Shown piece after piece: positions 32,069 to 39,894 of a stretch of DNA of 64,000 bases. Within the stretch, counting starts at the first letter, position 1, and each line of letters begins with the position of its first letter. The translations under genes and the position numbers were made by a program. The stretch is from a virus. The notes beneath the pieces were generated by a model that ran no database searches, was not told the origin of the DNA, and was given only the letters and a program-made list of their open reading frames with translations. The DNA lies in the IMG/VR virus record IMGVR_UViG_3300010391_000273, positions 34,576-98,575 of that record. One strand, given 5' to 3'.

Positions 32069-32551
32069 ATGGACGCGGAGCTATCTAAAAGTGGGGTAAG
32101 TTGGGGATCGATTTCTGTAGATCGTAGATCCAAGGGCCAGAATATATGGGTAAGACTCGATCCTAAGGTTGAAGAGCTTATTCAATCCGCATCAGAAGGG
32201 GGAGGGTATACAAATTCTCTAGAATCGTTTGGAAGGACTTGGGTAGGTATAGATCCCACCCCCAATATCAAGTGCTATGCCTTAGATCGATCACTAGATG
32301 GACCTACATATATTTTATCTAATGTATGTGGTCCTATCAAAGACTCTAAGGGTAGAACTAACCTCAGCTTCCTGACATTTTGTGGAATTGGTAAGCCGGA
32401 TGGGGTACGGTTCCTGATTCTAGGTCCGGTGCAGGCCGAAAATGTAAAGGAATATGGTAAGAATATCGTTCGTGATATTACCTGTTTCTTGAGAGAATAC
32501 CTTGTCCCCGTCCACATTGGCATCAATATCTCCGTGAGTGGATACTTCTAA
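32069..32551 (+). CDS. Hypothetical protein of the amidoligase cluster
   Basis: 160 residues, mixed alpha/beta, starting 1 base after the previous stop. GPTYILSNVCGPIKD and GIGKPDGVRFLILGP are the most structured-looking parts. Not recognised. Position between two amidoligase genes suggests a linked role. Confidence 0.45.
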   Translation: MDAELSKSGVSWGSISVDRRSKGQNIWVRLDPKVEELIQSASEGGGYTNSLESFGRTWVGIDPTPNIKCYALDRSLDGPTYILSNVCGPIKDSKGRTNLSFLTFCGIGKPDGVRFLILGPVQAENVKEYGKNIVRDITCFLREYLVPVHIGINISVSGYF

Positions 32552-32582
32552 CCTAAAACGATCATGTTGGAGCACTTAATCT

Positions 32583-33353
32583 ATGGTAAAAGCTAAACCT
32601 CCAGTTGTAAACCCCCTAAATATTGATCATTTACTTGGTAAAGCTTGGAATAGGGTAGCCAAGATCGGTGTCGAACTAGAGGGTGGTTGGATTAGGCCTA
32701 TCGTGTTACCTAAGGACTATAAGTTTGAGGGTGATGGTAGTGTATTTGGGCATGGTTCAACTATTTCAAGTCACCCTAGATATGGAGATTTGACAAAAAA
32801 GGGAGAACTGGCAATTGGCCCAATGCTTCCTGCCCAACTCTCAACTTCTATAAAGAAGTTTTATCCAGAACTTATAGATATTACATGTGGAATGCACGTT
32901 CATATGAGCTTTGGTAGAGTATATGAATACATGCTGTTGTCTGATTCTCCCGTGTATCAAGAGACGGTCTTACACTATCTTCTCAAGTGGGCTTCTAAAG
33001 AAAACTTCCCTAGTAGTCATTATATTTGGGATCGGCTTAAAGGTCTCAATAAGTTTTGTGTAAAGGAATTCTGGCCAGATAGTCAAATCACAAAGACAAA
33101 TAAAGATTATGGAATGTCGGGAGATCATCGTTATACAGCCATCTCCTATCAGTGGTCCAGGTATAAGACTGTTGAATGCAGGGTACTTCCCATGATGGAG
33201 ACTCCAGAGATGGCTATTCGAGCAATTCAAGAGGTTGTAAAGATTACCAATGCTTTCCTCATTACTACTGATAAGTCAAAGGTTAAGGGGGGAGGCAAGA
33301 TTGAACTCCCAAATGGGGAAATTTACGAGGAATGGCTAGAGGTTAGAATTTAA
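32583..33353 (+). CDS. Amidoligase (Amidoligase_2 family)
   Basis: 256 residues. Begins KIGVELEGGW (Glu ligands), then EGDGSV, ITCGMHVHMSFG (H-x-H loop) and KTVECRVLPMM (E-x-R), the ordered signature of amidoligase_2 enzymes with a glutamine-synthetase-like fold. Expected to ligate an amine to a carboxylate using ATP. It is the second such enzyme in the cluster and is followed by a glutamine amidotransferase that could supply ammonia. Confidence 0.87.
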   Translation: MVKAKPPVVNPLNIDHLLGKAWNRVAKIGVELEGGWIRPIVLPKDYKFEGDGSVFGHGSTISSHPRYGDLTKKGELAIGPMLPAQLSTSIKKFYPELIDITCGMHVHMSFGRVYEYMLLSDSPVYQETVLHYLLKWASKENFPSSHYIWDRLKGLNKFCVKEFWPDSQITKTNKDYGMSGDHRYTAISYQWSRYKTVECRVLPMMETPEMAIRAIQEVVKITNAFLITTDKSKVKGGGKIELPNGEIYEEWLEVRI

Positions 33354-33404
33354 GGATTAGGCTTGATCAGAGGATTAATTTCTTGTTAGAAAGAGGGTAG
33401 CTAT

Positions 33405-34406
33405 ATTTGCGTTATTGTTCTTGTTGACTCGGAGAAGAAACGTCCCTCGGAAATCATGCTTGATCTGATGTGGGAAAAGAATCAAGATGGGGGTGGAGCT
33501 GCATGGCGAGAACCCCAAACCAATGGAAATCCCCTTGTATGTTGGGAAAAGGGATTGATGAAAGATGCCGGGCTTGCAAGAATGAAAGAGCTTGTTAAAG
33601 TCTTGCCTATTCCCTTTATTCTTCATTTTAGGATTGCCACAATTGGTGGGGTGAAGCCTAATATGACTCATCCATTTCCAATTGATGTAAATGGGCCAAA
33701 TGAACTCAGTGGTAAAACGAGCGGGTTTGTCCTTTTCCACAATGGAACCCTACGGGATTGGGATAAAGAGGCTAGAATGCTAGCTTTTCATACAGGAACA
33801 CGTATCCCCTCTGGGAAGTGGTCTGATTCTAGGGCTATTGCTTGGATGTGTTCTGTTGTAGGTAATGGCCTTATGGAATGGTACCCAGATCAAAAGGGCT
33901 TGGCATTTGGTCCTATGGGTTCAGACATTTTTACAGGAACCACTGGATGGGATCAGGTGGAAGATCCTGTAACTGATGAGAAGATTTGGTGTTCGAATAA
34001 CAATTTTGTATCAACTCCCCATAACGGGTTCTATACTATTACCCCATATTGTAATGGGGAGCGATCATGTTTTCGGAAGGATGTAGGAAAAGATGGGCGT
34101 TGTCCTAACCATCCATTGATTACTGATCATACTCAACCCAAAGCTCTCCCCCCGGCGCCGGGGGTGAGCCCGATCCAGATCCCTTTTCCTCCAACGCCCA
34201 AGGATTCGGACAATCCACAGGGGCCGATACTCTCTCTCGAAGTAGCATTGCGGGCTTGCGTACAGGGGAAGATAGGGAAGGATTTCCTGGGGTCGGTTCA
34301 GAGGGCACACGAACGGATGAAGAAGGGTGGCAAGGACGGGGACAGGGCAAAGAGAACCCTGATCATATGCGGGGCGATGCCTCCTTTCAGTGGGCTGCAG
34401 GTATAA
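33405..34406 (+). CDS. Class II glutamine amidotransferase, probable AUU start
   Basis: Class II GATases need Cys at residue 2. The frame upstream of the first ATG (33456) stays open and contains ATT-TGC at 33405, with AGAGGG 7 bases before the ATT. Starting there gives M-C-V-I-V-L-V-D, the normal N terminus, followed by NQDGGGAAW, ILHFRIATIGG, THPFPI, LFHNGTLRDW and SDSRAIAW, all class II landmarks. From the ATG the nucleophile would be lost. It should release ammonia from glutamine for a partner ligase. The last 90 residues are Pro/charge rich and more GC-rich than the rest. Confidence 0.8.
   Translation: MCVIVLVDSEKKRPSEIMLDLMWEKNQDGGGAAWREPQTNGNPLVCWEKGLMKDAGLARMKELVKVLPIPFILHFRIATIGGVKPNMTHPFPIDVNGPNELSGKTSGFVLFHNGTLRDWDKEARMLAFHTGTRIPSGKWSDSRAIAWMCSVVGNGLMEWYPDQKGLAFGPMGSDIFTGTTGWDQVEDPVTDEKIWCSNNNFVSTPHNGFYTITPYCNGERSCFRKDVGKDGRCPNHPLITDHTQPKALPPAPGVSPIQIPFPPTPKDSDNPQGPILSLEVALRACVQGKIGKDFLGSVQRAHERMKKGGKDGDRAKRTLIICGAMPPFSGLQV
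34149..34164. repeat. Perfect 16-bp GC palindrome
   Basis: CCCCCGGCGCCGGGGG inside the GATase gene, at the border where the code becomes GC-rich (34140-34400) in an AT-rich genome. It may be structural in the mRNA or a join. Confidence 0.6.
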
Positions 34407-35014
34407 ATCAACCCAATCGTTACAACCAAAAAGTTAAACACTCAACTATTAGTGGATCAGAGATACAGAAGGGTGAGTCTCCATGTGTCGATTGTGGAAG
34501 GGCATATTATCATCTACCTGGTTGTTCACTCGATGATACACGAACATCAAAATGGTCCGGGTCTGAAATTCCACCGGAAAATTGCCCATGTTCAAAGTGT
34601 GGGGGTACTTATTTTCATGCTGATGATTGTATTGACGATTATCTAGGACAGGTTAAGGATGCTGAAATCGTTGATGATCATGATCCCATGGATAACAATC
34701 CCAATAAAAAACAGGGTAAGTGGAGTTTAACTAAAGCCCCAGTAATTTGTAAAATGTGTTTCGGAGAAAATGGGCATCGAGCCACATGCCCAACACGACT
34801 GGAAAACCCTAGTACCCCCCATATATGTACAAAGTGTGGGATGGAAGATACCCCCATTCATACCGAGAGAATGTGCATCATCCGGCAGGCAGCTGTAAGA
34901 ATCAGGACTAAGGAAGATAATAAACCCTGTGAAAAATGTGCAGGAACACTTGCACACTTCTGGCCATGCACAAATGTGATACTCGTAGATAGTAAGGATG
35001 TAAAGGTCCAATAA
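34367..35014 (+). CDS. Five-fold zinc-knuckle protein
   Basis: About 215 residues from the ATG at 34367, overlapping the GATase end by 40 bases. Five CxxC-x(5-8)-H-x3-C knuckles are visible: CVDCGRAYYHLPGC, CSKCGGTYFHADDC, CKMCFGENGHRATC, CTKCGMEDTPIHTERMC and CEKCAGTLAHFWPC, about 35-45 residues apart. The array may bind RNA or serve as a scaffold. I recognise no named family. The end abuts the next gene (TAATGG). Confidence 0.65.
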   Translation: MRGDASFQWAAGINQPNRYNQKVKHSTISGSEIQKGESPCVDCGRAYYHLPGCSLDDTRTSKWSGSEIPPENCPCSKCGGTYFHADDCIDDYLGQVKDAEIVDDHDPMDNNPNKKQGKWSLTKAPVICKMCFGENGHRATCPTRLENPSTPHICTKCGMEDTPIHTERMCIIRQAAVRIRTKEDNKPCEKCAGTLAHFWPCTNVILVDSKDVKVQ

Positions 35015-35331
35015 TGGAAAATAATGAATTACGTATTGACCCTGATGAAAGTAGGTTTGACCTGTCTGTACTAGAAGAAAGCTTAACATCTGATGAGGAT
35101 GATGATCCTGACGACGATGAAGAAGTCGAGGAGCAGGTTCAAATAGACCTTAATGATGGATTGATCCTAATTAAGCGAGCTAAGACACTCATTGACTATA
35201 TATCAGACCCCTTGCTATGTAAGTCTATCTCTAAGCGGGAGCGTGAGGTCATGTTCAAACTGTCTATGCAACTTGGTGATTTCCTAAGTTCTACTGTCCC
35301 AAGTTATGAAGGTGTTGAGGATGGATTATGA
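35014..35331 (+). CDS. Acidic hypothetical protein
   Basis: 105 residues with a run of Asp/Glu (SDEDDDPDDDEEVEEQ, about 26-41) and a helical C-terminal half. Not recognised; about 100 bases after it hold no gene. Confidence 0.45.
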   Translation: MENNELRIDPDESRFDLSVLEESLTSDEDDDPDDDEEVEEQVQIDLNDGLILIKRAKTLIDYISDPLLCKSISKREREVMFKLSMQLGDFLSSTVPSYEGVEDGL

Positions 35332-35434
35332 GTGAAATTTCTTATACTAAACTTTACACAACGTAAGAACATATTAAGTGGCGCAATTTACTCGCCGAGA
35401 TGAATTATGATCGGGCTGGAAGGAAACATAGTTT

Positions 35435-36175
35435 ATGATCTATCTATATAGTACTAAAACCTACCCAGGATTGGAAAAACTTACCTCATCTTTAGGGGCG
35501 TTTCGTCTTTATAGGTTTGATGGAGAATCATTCTGGTCAAAGAACCGGAAAAATAGAATTCATATCCCATCTGGGAGTGTTGTTATTCCTTGGGGGGAAA
35601 ACCTTCCAGAAATGGAAGGAATAAAAGGCCTCAACGGCAGTGAAAAACATTATAATGAGGTAGAAACCACCCAACTACTCAAAACTTTTGGGGTCTCAGT
35701 TATTCAAAACTGTCATACTAAGAACCTATCAGTAAACTATATTCCTAGAGCGTTTGGAAAAAGTTTATCAATTGAGGAGGTTTCTTGTCCTGATTATTTT
35801 TCTTCTAAACTGGATTTTTCTGATGAATATGTTATCCATTCATTTGATGGGAAATCTATTCGAGCTGGTATAAAAGCTCCAGTATATAACATGGGCGGAC
35901 ACCCATGGATTAAAACCCGAGCCATGGGTTGGAAAACAGATTTCACATGGAAATCCACACCACTTCTTAGAGGATTAGCTCATAAAGCTGTAAAGTCTCT
36001 TGGATTAACCTTTGCCTCAGTTACAATTGGAGCAGTTACAACTTCTGGTAGCTTTGTTATTATCAATATAAATCGTGCTCCCGATCTGTATGACACTAAT
36101 ACAATTATAGCCTACACTAAAACCATTCTAAGATGGATTAAGGGTGAGAATATAGAGGTACCAAATGCCATATAG
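35435..36175 (+). CDS. ATP-grasp-like protein 3, divergent
   Basis: 246 residues with the strand order of the other two ATP-grasp proteins: YVIHSFDGKSIRAGIKAP matches the E(Y/F)RV.V..GK strand and GSFVIININRAPDL matches VLE(A/L)NTAPG. The metal-binding Glu is replaced by Ile and the exposed Glu of EYRV by Val/His, so catalysis is doubtful. It may be a non-catalytic partner or may use a different residue set. Confidence 0.6.
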   Translation: MIYLYSTKTYPGLEKLTSSLGAFRLYRFDGESFWSKNRKNRIHIPSGSVVIPWGENLPEMEGIKGLNGSEKHYNEVETTQLLKTFGVSVIQNCHTKNLSVNYIPRAFGKSLSIEEVSCPDYFSSKLDFSDEYVIHSFDGKSIRAGIKAPVYNMGGHPWIKTRAMGWKTDFTWKSTPLLRGLAHKAVKSLGLTFASVTIGAVTTSGSFVIININRAPDLYDTNTIIAYTKTILRWIKGENIEVPNAI

Positions 36176-36416
36176 AGAAGATGATCATGATGACCCTATT
36201 GATGATCTTATTGGTGATGATGACGAGATATACGAAGAGGATCCTTGTCAGCATTGTGTCTGTTATATTGATCATGGTACTTGTTGTGATTGTGGTTTGG
36301 ACAACCTAAATAGCCCCAATAATATTCCTATTTATCCCAGTGAAGTAGATACAATCTATCCACCACTTGTTATTAGTGTTACCGATGATGACGGTTCTGA
36401 AGAACTTAAAGACTAA
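36165..36416 (+). CDS. Acidic Cys-rich protein with DDGSEELKD tail
   Basis: 83 residues: acidic N terminus, a C..C.C......CC.C cluster (DPCQHCVCYIDHGTCCDC) and an acidic C-terminal tail TDDDGSEELKD. Two other proteins (48303-48593, 48595-48780) end in nearly the same tail. Overlaps the previous gene by 11 bases. Confidence 0.5.
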   Translation: MPYREDDHDDPIDDLIGDDDEIYEEDPCQHCVCYIDHGTCCDCGLDNLNSPNNIPIYPSEVDTIYPPLVISVTDDDGSEELKD

Positions 36417-36439
36417 TTTATGATCATGCATGATCATAT

Positions 36440-36538
36440 ATGATTGTAAGTATTTTTATAGTTGGGTCGTTGACTATCTATTTCACATGCTGGCAGGATG
36501 ATTATGATAAACCTAAAAAATCTATTCCACTTCTATAG
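36440..36538 (+). CDS. Small membrane peptide
   Basis: 32 residues starting at the ATG inside a palindromic leader element (ATGATTGTAAG); hydrophobic IVSIFIVGSLTIYFTC then basic tail. Confidence 0.35.
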   Translation: MIVSIFIVGSLTIYFTCWQDDYDKPKKSIPLL

Positions 36539-36662
36539 ATACTATCGCAATTTTGCAGTTGGGATCGGTTTTGAACATACGTTTAATGGGTACTATGCTG
36601 CTCGTTTTGGGCTTGGATTCTGGTGTTTCTCTATCACTTGGAAGAATGGCGTGAGCTTATGA
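36498..36662 (+). CDS. Small aromatic-rich protein
   Basis: 54 residues with many Phe/Tyr/Gly (YYAARFGLGFWCFSITW). Overlaps the previous frame by 41 bases and the next by 4 (ATGA). Confidence 0.35.
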   Translation: MIMINLKNLFHFYRYYRNFAVGIGFEHTFNGYYAARFGLGFWCFSITWKNGVSL

Positions 36663-36835
36663 CTCTAGATGAGTTTTATGATGAGCCTGTAAAGACTCCA
36701 ACGAATGTTATTTTGAAACCTGATCCACCAGCTATCCCTTCGATCATTACTCCCTGTACAGAAGAAAAACCAGACTATAGTGGTTTTGTGACTGAAGATG
36801 GTAGACTTGTCCATATAGACGAGTGGTATTATTAG
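36659..36835 (+). CDS. Small acidic protein
   Basis: 58 residues from the ATG at 36659, Pro-rich centre and DGRLVHIDEWYY end. Not recognised. Another palindromic element follows. Confidence 0.4.
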   Translation: MTLDEFYDEPVKTPTNVILKPDPPAIPSIITPCTEEKPDYSGFVTEDGRLVHIDEWYY

Positions 36836-37009
36836 GACTCTGTATGATCATGCATGATTGTAGGGTGGATTGTTAAAGTTGGCTAACACATGTGTATGGA
36901 TTCTTTTAAGTCCATATTAGAATGTGATACTCGTAGATCGCTCTGAAATGTTAGCAAGATCCTAAGTATCGTGGTTGGGCTATCTTAGAATGACATACTT
37001 AATATACGA

Positions 37010-37441
37010 ATGGTTATGATGCCAAATCTTAAATACTTTGACACACAATGTTGTGCTATGCAAGAGATAGACAAGCTAAGTAGCTTTCAAGATGACCCTA
37101 AGGGGGCTATGATAAGCTTCTGTAAGGATAATTTGGGTAGGCCTGTTGTATGGAAGGTGAGGGATTCAGGTGGGAACGATAAAGGAGCCTTAGGAGCTCT
37201 ATTTTCATTCTATTTCTTTACAGCTGCGGTTTATCATGGTAAAGTAAGCTATGGGGCCAAATTTGCTAAGTTTATTGAGGATGAAAAGCTCGGAACCTTA
37301 ATCTCTACTCCGGCCTTGGTCAATTATGCATATCATTCAGATCACTTGAATCAGGTCTGGATTTGGATGCCAAATCTGAAAGCTCTTGAGACATGGTGGA
37401 AGGCTAATCAGTCCCCCAGGGTTGCTAGAAAGGACTATTAA
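37010..37441 (+). CDS. Hypothetical protein
   Basis: 143 residues (ATG 37010; the ATG at 37019 is also possible). Alternating helices and short strands; a GNDKGALGALFSFYFF patch. Not recognised. Its stop is 3 bases before the nucleotidyltransferase-like gene. Confidence 0.5.
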   Translation: MVMMPNLKYFDTQCCAMQEIDKLSSFQDDPKGAMISFCKDNLGRPVVWKVRDSGGNDKGALGALFSFYFFTAAVYHGKVSYGAKFAKFIEDEKLGTLISTPALVNYAYHSDHLNQVWIWMPNLKALETWWKANQSPRVARKDY

Positions 37442-37444
37442 ACT

Positions 37445-37999
37445 ATGTCTAATACTTGGAACTTGGATGATGGTCTTAAGCTTGTACGAGCGTTACAACC
37501 CGAAACGCGAAGATATGGATACCATCTAGCGTTAGGCGGGAGTGTCCTGAATAATGGAATATCCCGTAAAGACATAGATTTATATTTTCTTCCCATGGAT
37601 TCTAAGCAACTAGCCCCACTAGGGCCTAATACTGAGGCCCTTATAAAGTGGCTTGTTAAGCTGTGGGGCAACTATGAAAACATAGGCAAAAACTATGACG
37701 ACGACGAGGTTCAAAGTCTAACATTAAACTCTTCTCCTTTTGTTATTCATGATAGCGTCGGTGTGATCAATCGCCCTATACCTATAACACCTTCGGAATA
37801 TTATGGTGTACCAGGAAATACCATTCGTTTACCTATATCTGAGACAATAGACACCGTTCGTCTCCCCGATCATGTTCTAGACAGTCTTTTTAATGAGCCC
37901 GCAGCCCCTTTAAAGCCTATGAACAATGGTGGTTATAAGTATAAGTTGAAGTTCAACAGGAACAATTCGGGTGACCGTATTGATGCCTTTATTATCTAG
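37445..37999 (+). CDS. Nucleotidyltransferase-fold protein
   Basis: 184 residues. LALGGSVLNNGISRKDIDLYFLPM (about 29-52) is the Pol-beta superfamily core: GGS loop then D-x-D with the spacing of small nucleotidyltransferases. The third carboxylate is probably in the later VQSLTLN or VIHDSVGV strand. It could add nucleotides to RNA 3' ends, modify a protein, or act in defence. Neighbouring tRNA and RNA-repair genes favour an RNA role. Confidence 0.65.
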   Translation: MSNTWNLDDGLKLVRALQPETRRYGYHLALGGSVLNNGISRKDIDLYFLPMDSKQLAPLGPNTEALIKWLVKLWGNYENIGKNYDDDEVQSLTLNSSPFVIHDSVGVINRPIPITPSEYYGVPGNTIRLPISETIDTVRLPDHVLDSLFNEPAAPLKPMNNGGYKYKLKFNRNNSGDRIDAFII

Positions 38000-38024
38000 C
38001 AAGATTAAGCAAGATAGTTATACC

Positions 38025-38372
38025 ATGAAAACAAAGAATATAAATGTCTGGGCTATAAAACTTAATAACATTTTTGTGGAGCTGCGGGCAACTTTTGGTC
38101 CAGCACATATACGAGTTTCGCTTATTAAGAACCATAAGATAAACCATATGGAATATGGTTATAATTGGGCAACATGTAGGTATGATATAAAAAGACCCAC
38201 ATTCGATGAGATGCCCTTCAAGCAGTCCCAATTTATAGGGGGTAGATTCTTGGGTATCACAAGAACGAGAAATCTCAAAGTTAAGTTTTCTCGTAATAAC
38301 GATGTTACAAAACTTACCCCAGCACAGGCTAAAGTAGTATTAGATCGAGTGTGGAGAAAGAGGAATTTGTAG
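38025..38372 (+). CDS. Hypothetical basic protein
   Basis: 115 residues from the ATG at 38025, strongly basic with a helical end (TPAQAKVVLDRVWRKRNL). Not recognised. Confidence 0.45.
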   Translation: MKTKNINVWAIKLNNIFVELRATFGPAHIRVSLIKNHKINHMEYGYNWATCRYDIKRPTFDEMPFKQSQFIGGRFLGITRTRNLKVKFSRNNDVTKLTPAQAKVVLDRVWRKRNL

Positions 38373-38417
38373 CCTACGGTGTCGGATCAAGTGCAATCGT
38401 AAAAAGGAAACTACTAA

Positions 38418-38669
38418 ATGTCTGGTGATATCAATGATTTTGAAATAGTCTGGAGCGGCTCATTACATAGAGCAGGTCTGGTTCCAAGCCTCATAGGCGA
38501 TCGGGATACGAAGGTTACAGGATTCTGGGAACCTCCACATAGACTCTATAATATCTCGGGCAAGTTCATTGGGAAGTTTAAACGTAAAACCACAAGTAAG
38601 GGGCTAATCCTAGAGAAGATTAAGCTTGACAATTACGATGAAACAGTAGAAGCTAGAAATGATTTTTAA
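38418..38669 (+). CDS. Hypothetical protein
   Basis: 83 residues, basic, beta-rich. Not recognised. Confidence 0.45.
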   Translation: MSGDINDFEIVWSGSLHRAGLVPSLIGDRDTKVTGFWEPPHRLYNISGKFIGKFKRKTTSKGLILEKIKLDNYDETVEARNDF

Positions 38670-38691
38670 ATTGGATTTTTAAAGGTCAATT

Positions 38692-38871
38692 ATGACTAAG
38701 AAAAAGAATATATCCACTCTAACCCTTGAACAAGAGATAAACAAATTAAAACACATTTATGGTTGCCATGAGTGTGATCCACATGGGCTAGGTGGAACAA
38801 TGGTTGAACTTGACGATGTACTAGATCTACTTAGTAAATACAGTCTGTTAAGGTGGAAAAATGATAAATGA
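38692..38871 (+). CDS. Small hypothetical protein
   Basis: 59 residues with a CHECDPHG site and helices on either side. The next gene starts inside its last codons. Confidence 0.45.
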   Translation: MTKKKNISTLTLEQEINKLKHIYGCHECDPHGLGGTMVELDDVLDLLSKYSLLRWKNDK

Positions 38872-39088
38872 TATGATTAATAATCTTAAAGATTCTAGTG
38901 GTAATGGCGAAACAGTAATCAAAGCAACAACCTTAACGATTGAGTCTACCTTAGAAGCCGTGGTAGAGGGCCTAGGTCAGGTTCAAGAATCTCTAGATGA
39001 ACTTAAGGCCCAACAGGCCGAGATTATAGAAAAGCTAAACAACCTCAACCTGGATAATGATGGATTTGAAGTGTATGAAGACAGCTAA
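38861..39088 (+). CDS. Coiled-coil protein
   Basis: 75 residues; a single long heptad-like helix from about 25 to 62 (LEAVVEGLGQVQESLDELK...) implies oligomerisation. Acidic tail. Not recognised. Confidence 0.5.
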   Translation: MINDMINNLKDSSGNGETVIKATTLTIESTLEAVVEGLGQVQESLDELKAQQAEIIEKLNNLNLDNDGFEVYEDS

Positions 39089-39117
39089 CACCATGCATGA
39101 TCATAAGGATTAAAACT

Positions 39118-39351
39118 ATGACCGATCGTAAAAAGATAAAGACTGAATTTGGGGCCGATAAGGAAGCCGATAAGGTGCTTAATAGGCTTCCCAGACTCGA
39201 TCCTAAATTCCTAGCAAGTTTAGGGTGGCTCGCCTTCCTAGCTATAGACGTTTCGGGGAGGCTATGTATTGCTATTGATGGGGGAGGCCTACTCTCTATT
39301 AATGAGCGGGATCTATGTTATATCCACGGAGATGAGATTTTCGAGGCCTAA
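39118..39351 (+). CDS. Hypothetical protein
   Basis: 77 residues from the ATG at 39118. The palindromic leader element at 39092 supplies an earlier in-frame ATG (39097), so the protein might carry seven more residues (MIIRIKT). Acidic; not recognised. Confidence 0.5.
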   Translation: MTDRKKIKTEFGADKEADKVLNRLPRLDPKFLASLGWLAFLAIDVSGRLCIAIDGGGLLSINERDLCYIHGDEIFEA

Positions 39352-39379
39352 AGGCTACGATTAAATATGATTGTCATAT

Positions 39380-39455
39380 TCGGGATTAGCATAACGGTAG
39401 TGCGGGAGGCTTTGAACCTCCGTCAGTCGGGGTTCGATTCCCTGATCCCGAGCCA
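39380..39455 (+). tRNA. tRNA-Gln(UUG)
   Basis: Acceptor TCGGGAT/ATCCCGA, anticodon arm GGAGG-CTTTGAA-CCTCC with anticodon UUG, T-loop TTCGATT. CCA is encoded (39453-39455). Confidence 0.95.
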
Positions 39456-39462
39456 ATTTTTA

Positions 39463-39530
39463 GGTAGTCCCCGAGCTACCTAAGAAAGCTGCCCCGGCAG
39501 CTTAGAGTGGTGAAAGTCCACACCGGGCCA
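39463..39530 (+). ncRNA. Three-hairpin structured segment in tRNA cluster
   Basis: Hairpins GGTAG/CTACC (39463-39480), AAGCTGC/GCAGCTT (39485-39502) and GTGG-TGAAAGT-CCAC (39507-39522), then ACCGGGCCA. CCCG near the first loop can pair with CGGG near the end. Ends in CCA like the tRNAs around it but has no valid acceptor stem or T-loop. Could be a decayed tRNA, a tRNA-like RNA or a processing element. Confidence 0.5.
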
Positions 39531-39586
39531 TTTTCATGATTATGTTTAATCGTATGCATGATCAAAAGGGCAAATAGGCGTTCATA

Positions 39587-39610
39587 GAGCCATGATCCAC
39601 ATCATGGCTC
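39587..39610 (+). other. Perfect 9-bp hairpin
   Basis: GAGCCATGA-TCCACA-TCATGGCTC between the Gln and Asp tRNAs. Not followed by U residues. Likely RNA-processing or spacer structure. Just downstream GTGCT-CTCCAAA-AGCAC (about 39668-39684) looks like an anticodon arm with CCA (Trp), but no tRNA can be folded around it. Confidence 0.5.
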
Positions 39611-39711
39611 AATAGCCTAAGGGGTTCCCTCATCTTTTGGATCAGTCATGTCATGATGTACGATAGTGCTCTCCAAAAGCACTTTTCGCAGTTCGATGCC
39701 GTCGCCAATTT

Positions 39712-39785
39712 GGTTCCATCGTTCAATGGCAGGACGCATGATTGTCTATCATGTCATCGGAGTTCGAATCTCCGTGGGACCGCCA
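39712..39785 (+). tRNA. tRNA-Asp(GUC)
   Basis: Acceptor GGTTCCA/TGGGACC, D-arm GTTC/GGAC, anticodon arm CATGA-TTGTCTA-TCATG with anticodon GUC, T-arm CGGAG-TTCGAAT-CTCCG; CCA encoded (39783-39785). Confidence 0.93.
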
Positions 39786-39894
39786 TTAATTTTATCATCC
39801 TGAGCAGGGTGATCCCGGATCGGAGAATGGGTGTTATCAATACTTTTACTTGTGTTTATTATGTTTATCCTTATGAATAAGATAAAGGGTTAGA

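Noticed and set aside
33456-34406. GATase starting at the first ATG
   Set aside because: This start would remove the N-terminal Cys and the first strand conserved in class II enzymes.
39640-39705. Possible tRNA-Trp around an anticodon-like arm with CCA
   Set aside because: No acceptor stem or T-stem pairs correctly at the required distances.
39653-39880. 75-codon frame over the tRNA cluster
   Set aside because: It reads straight through the tRNA-Asp gene and its product has no protein-like pattern.
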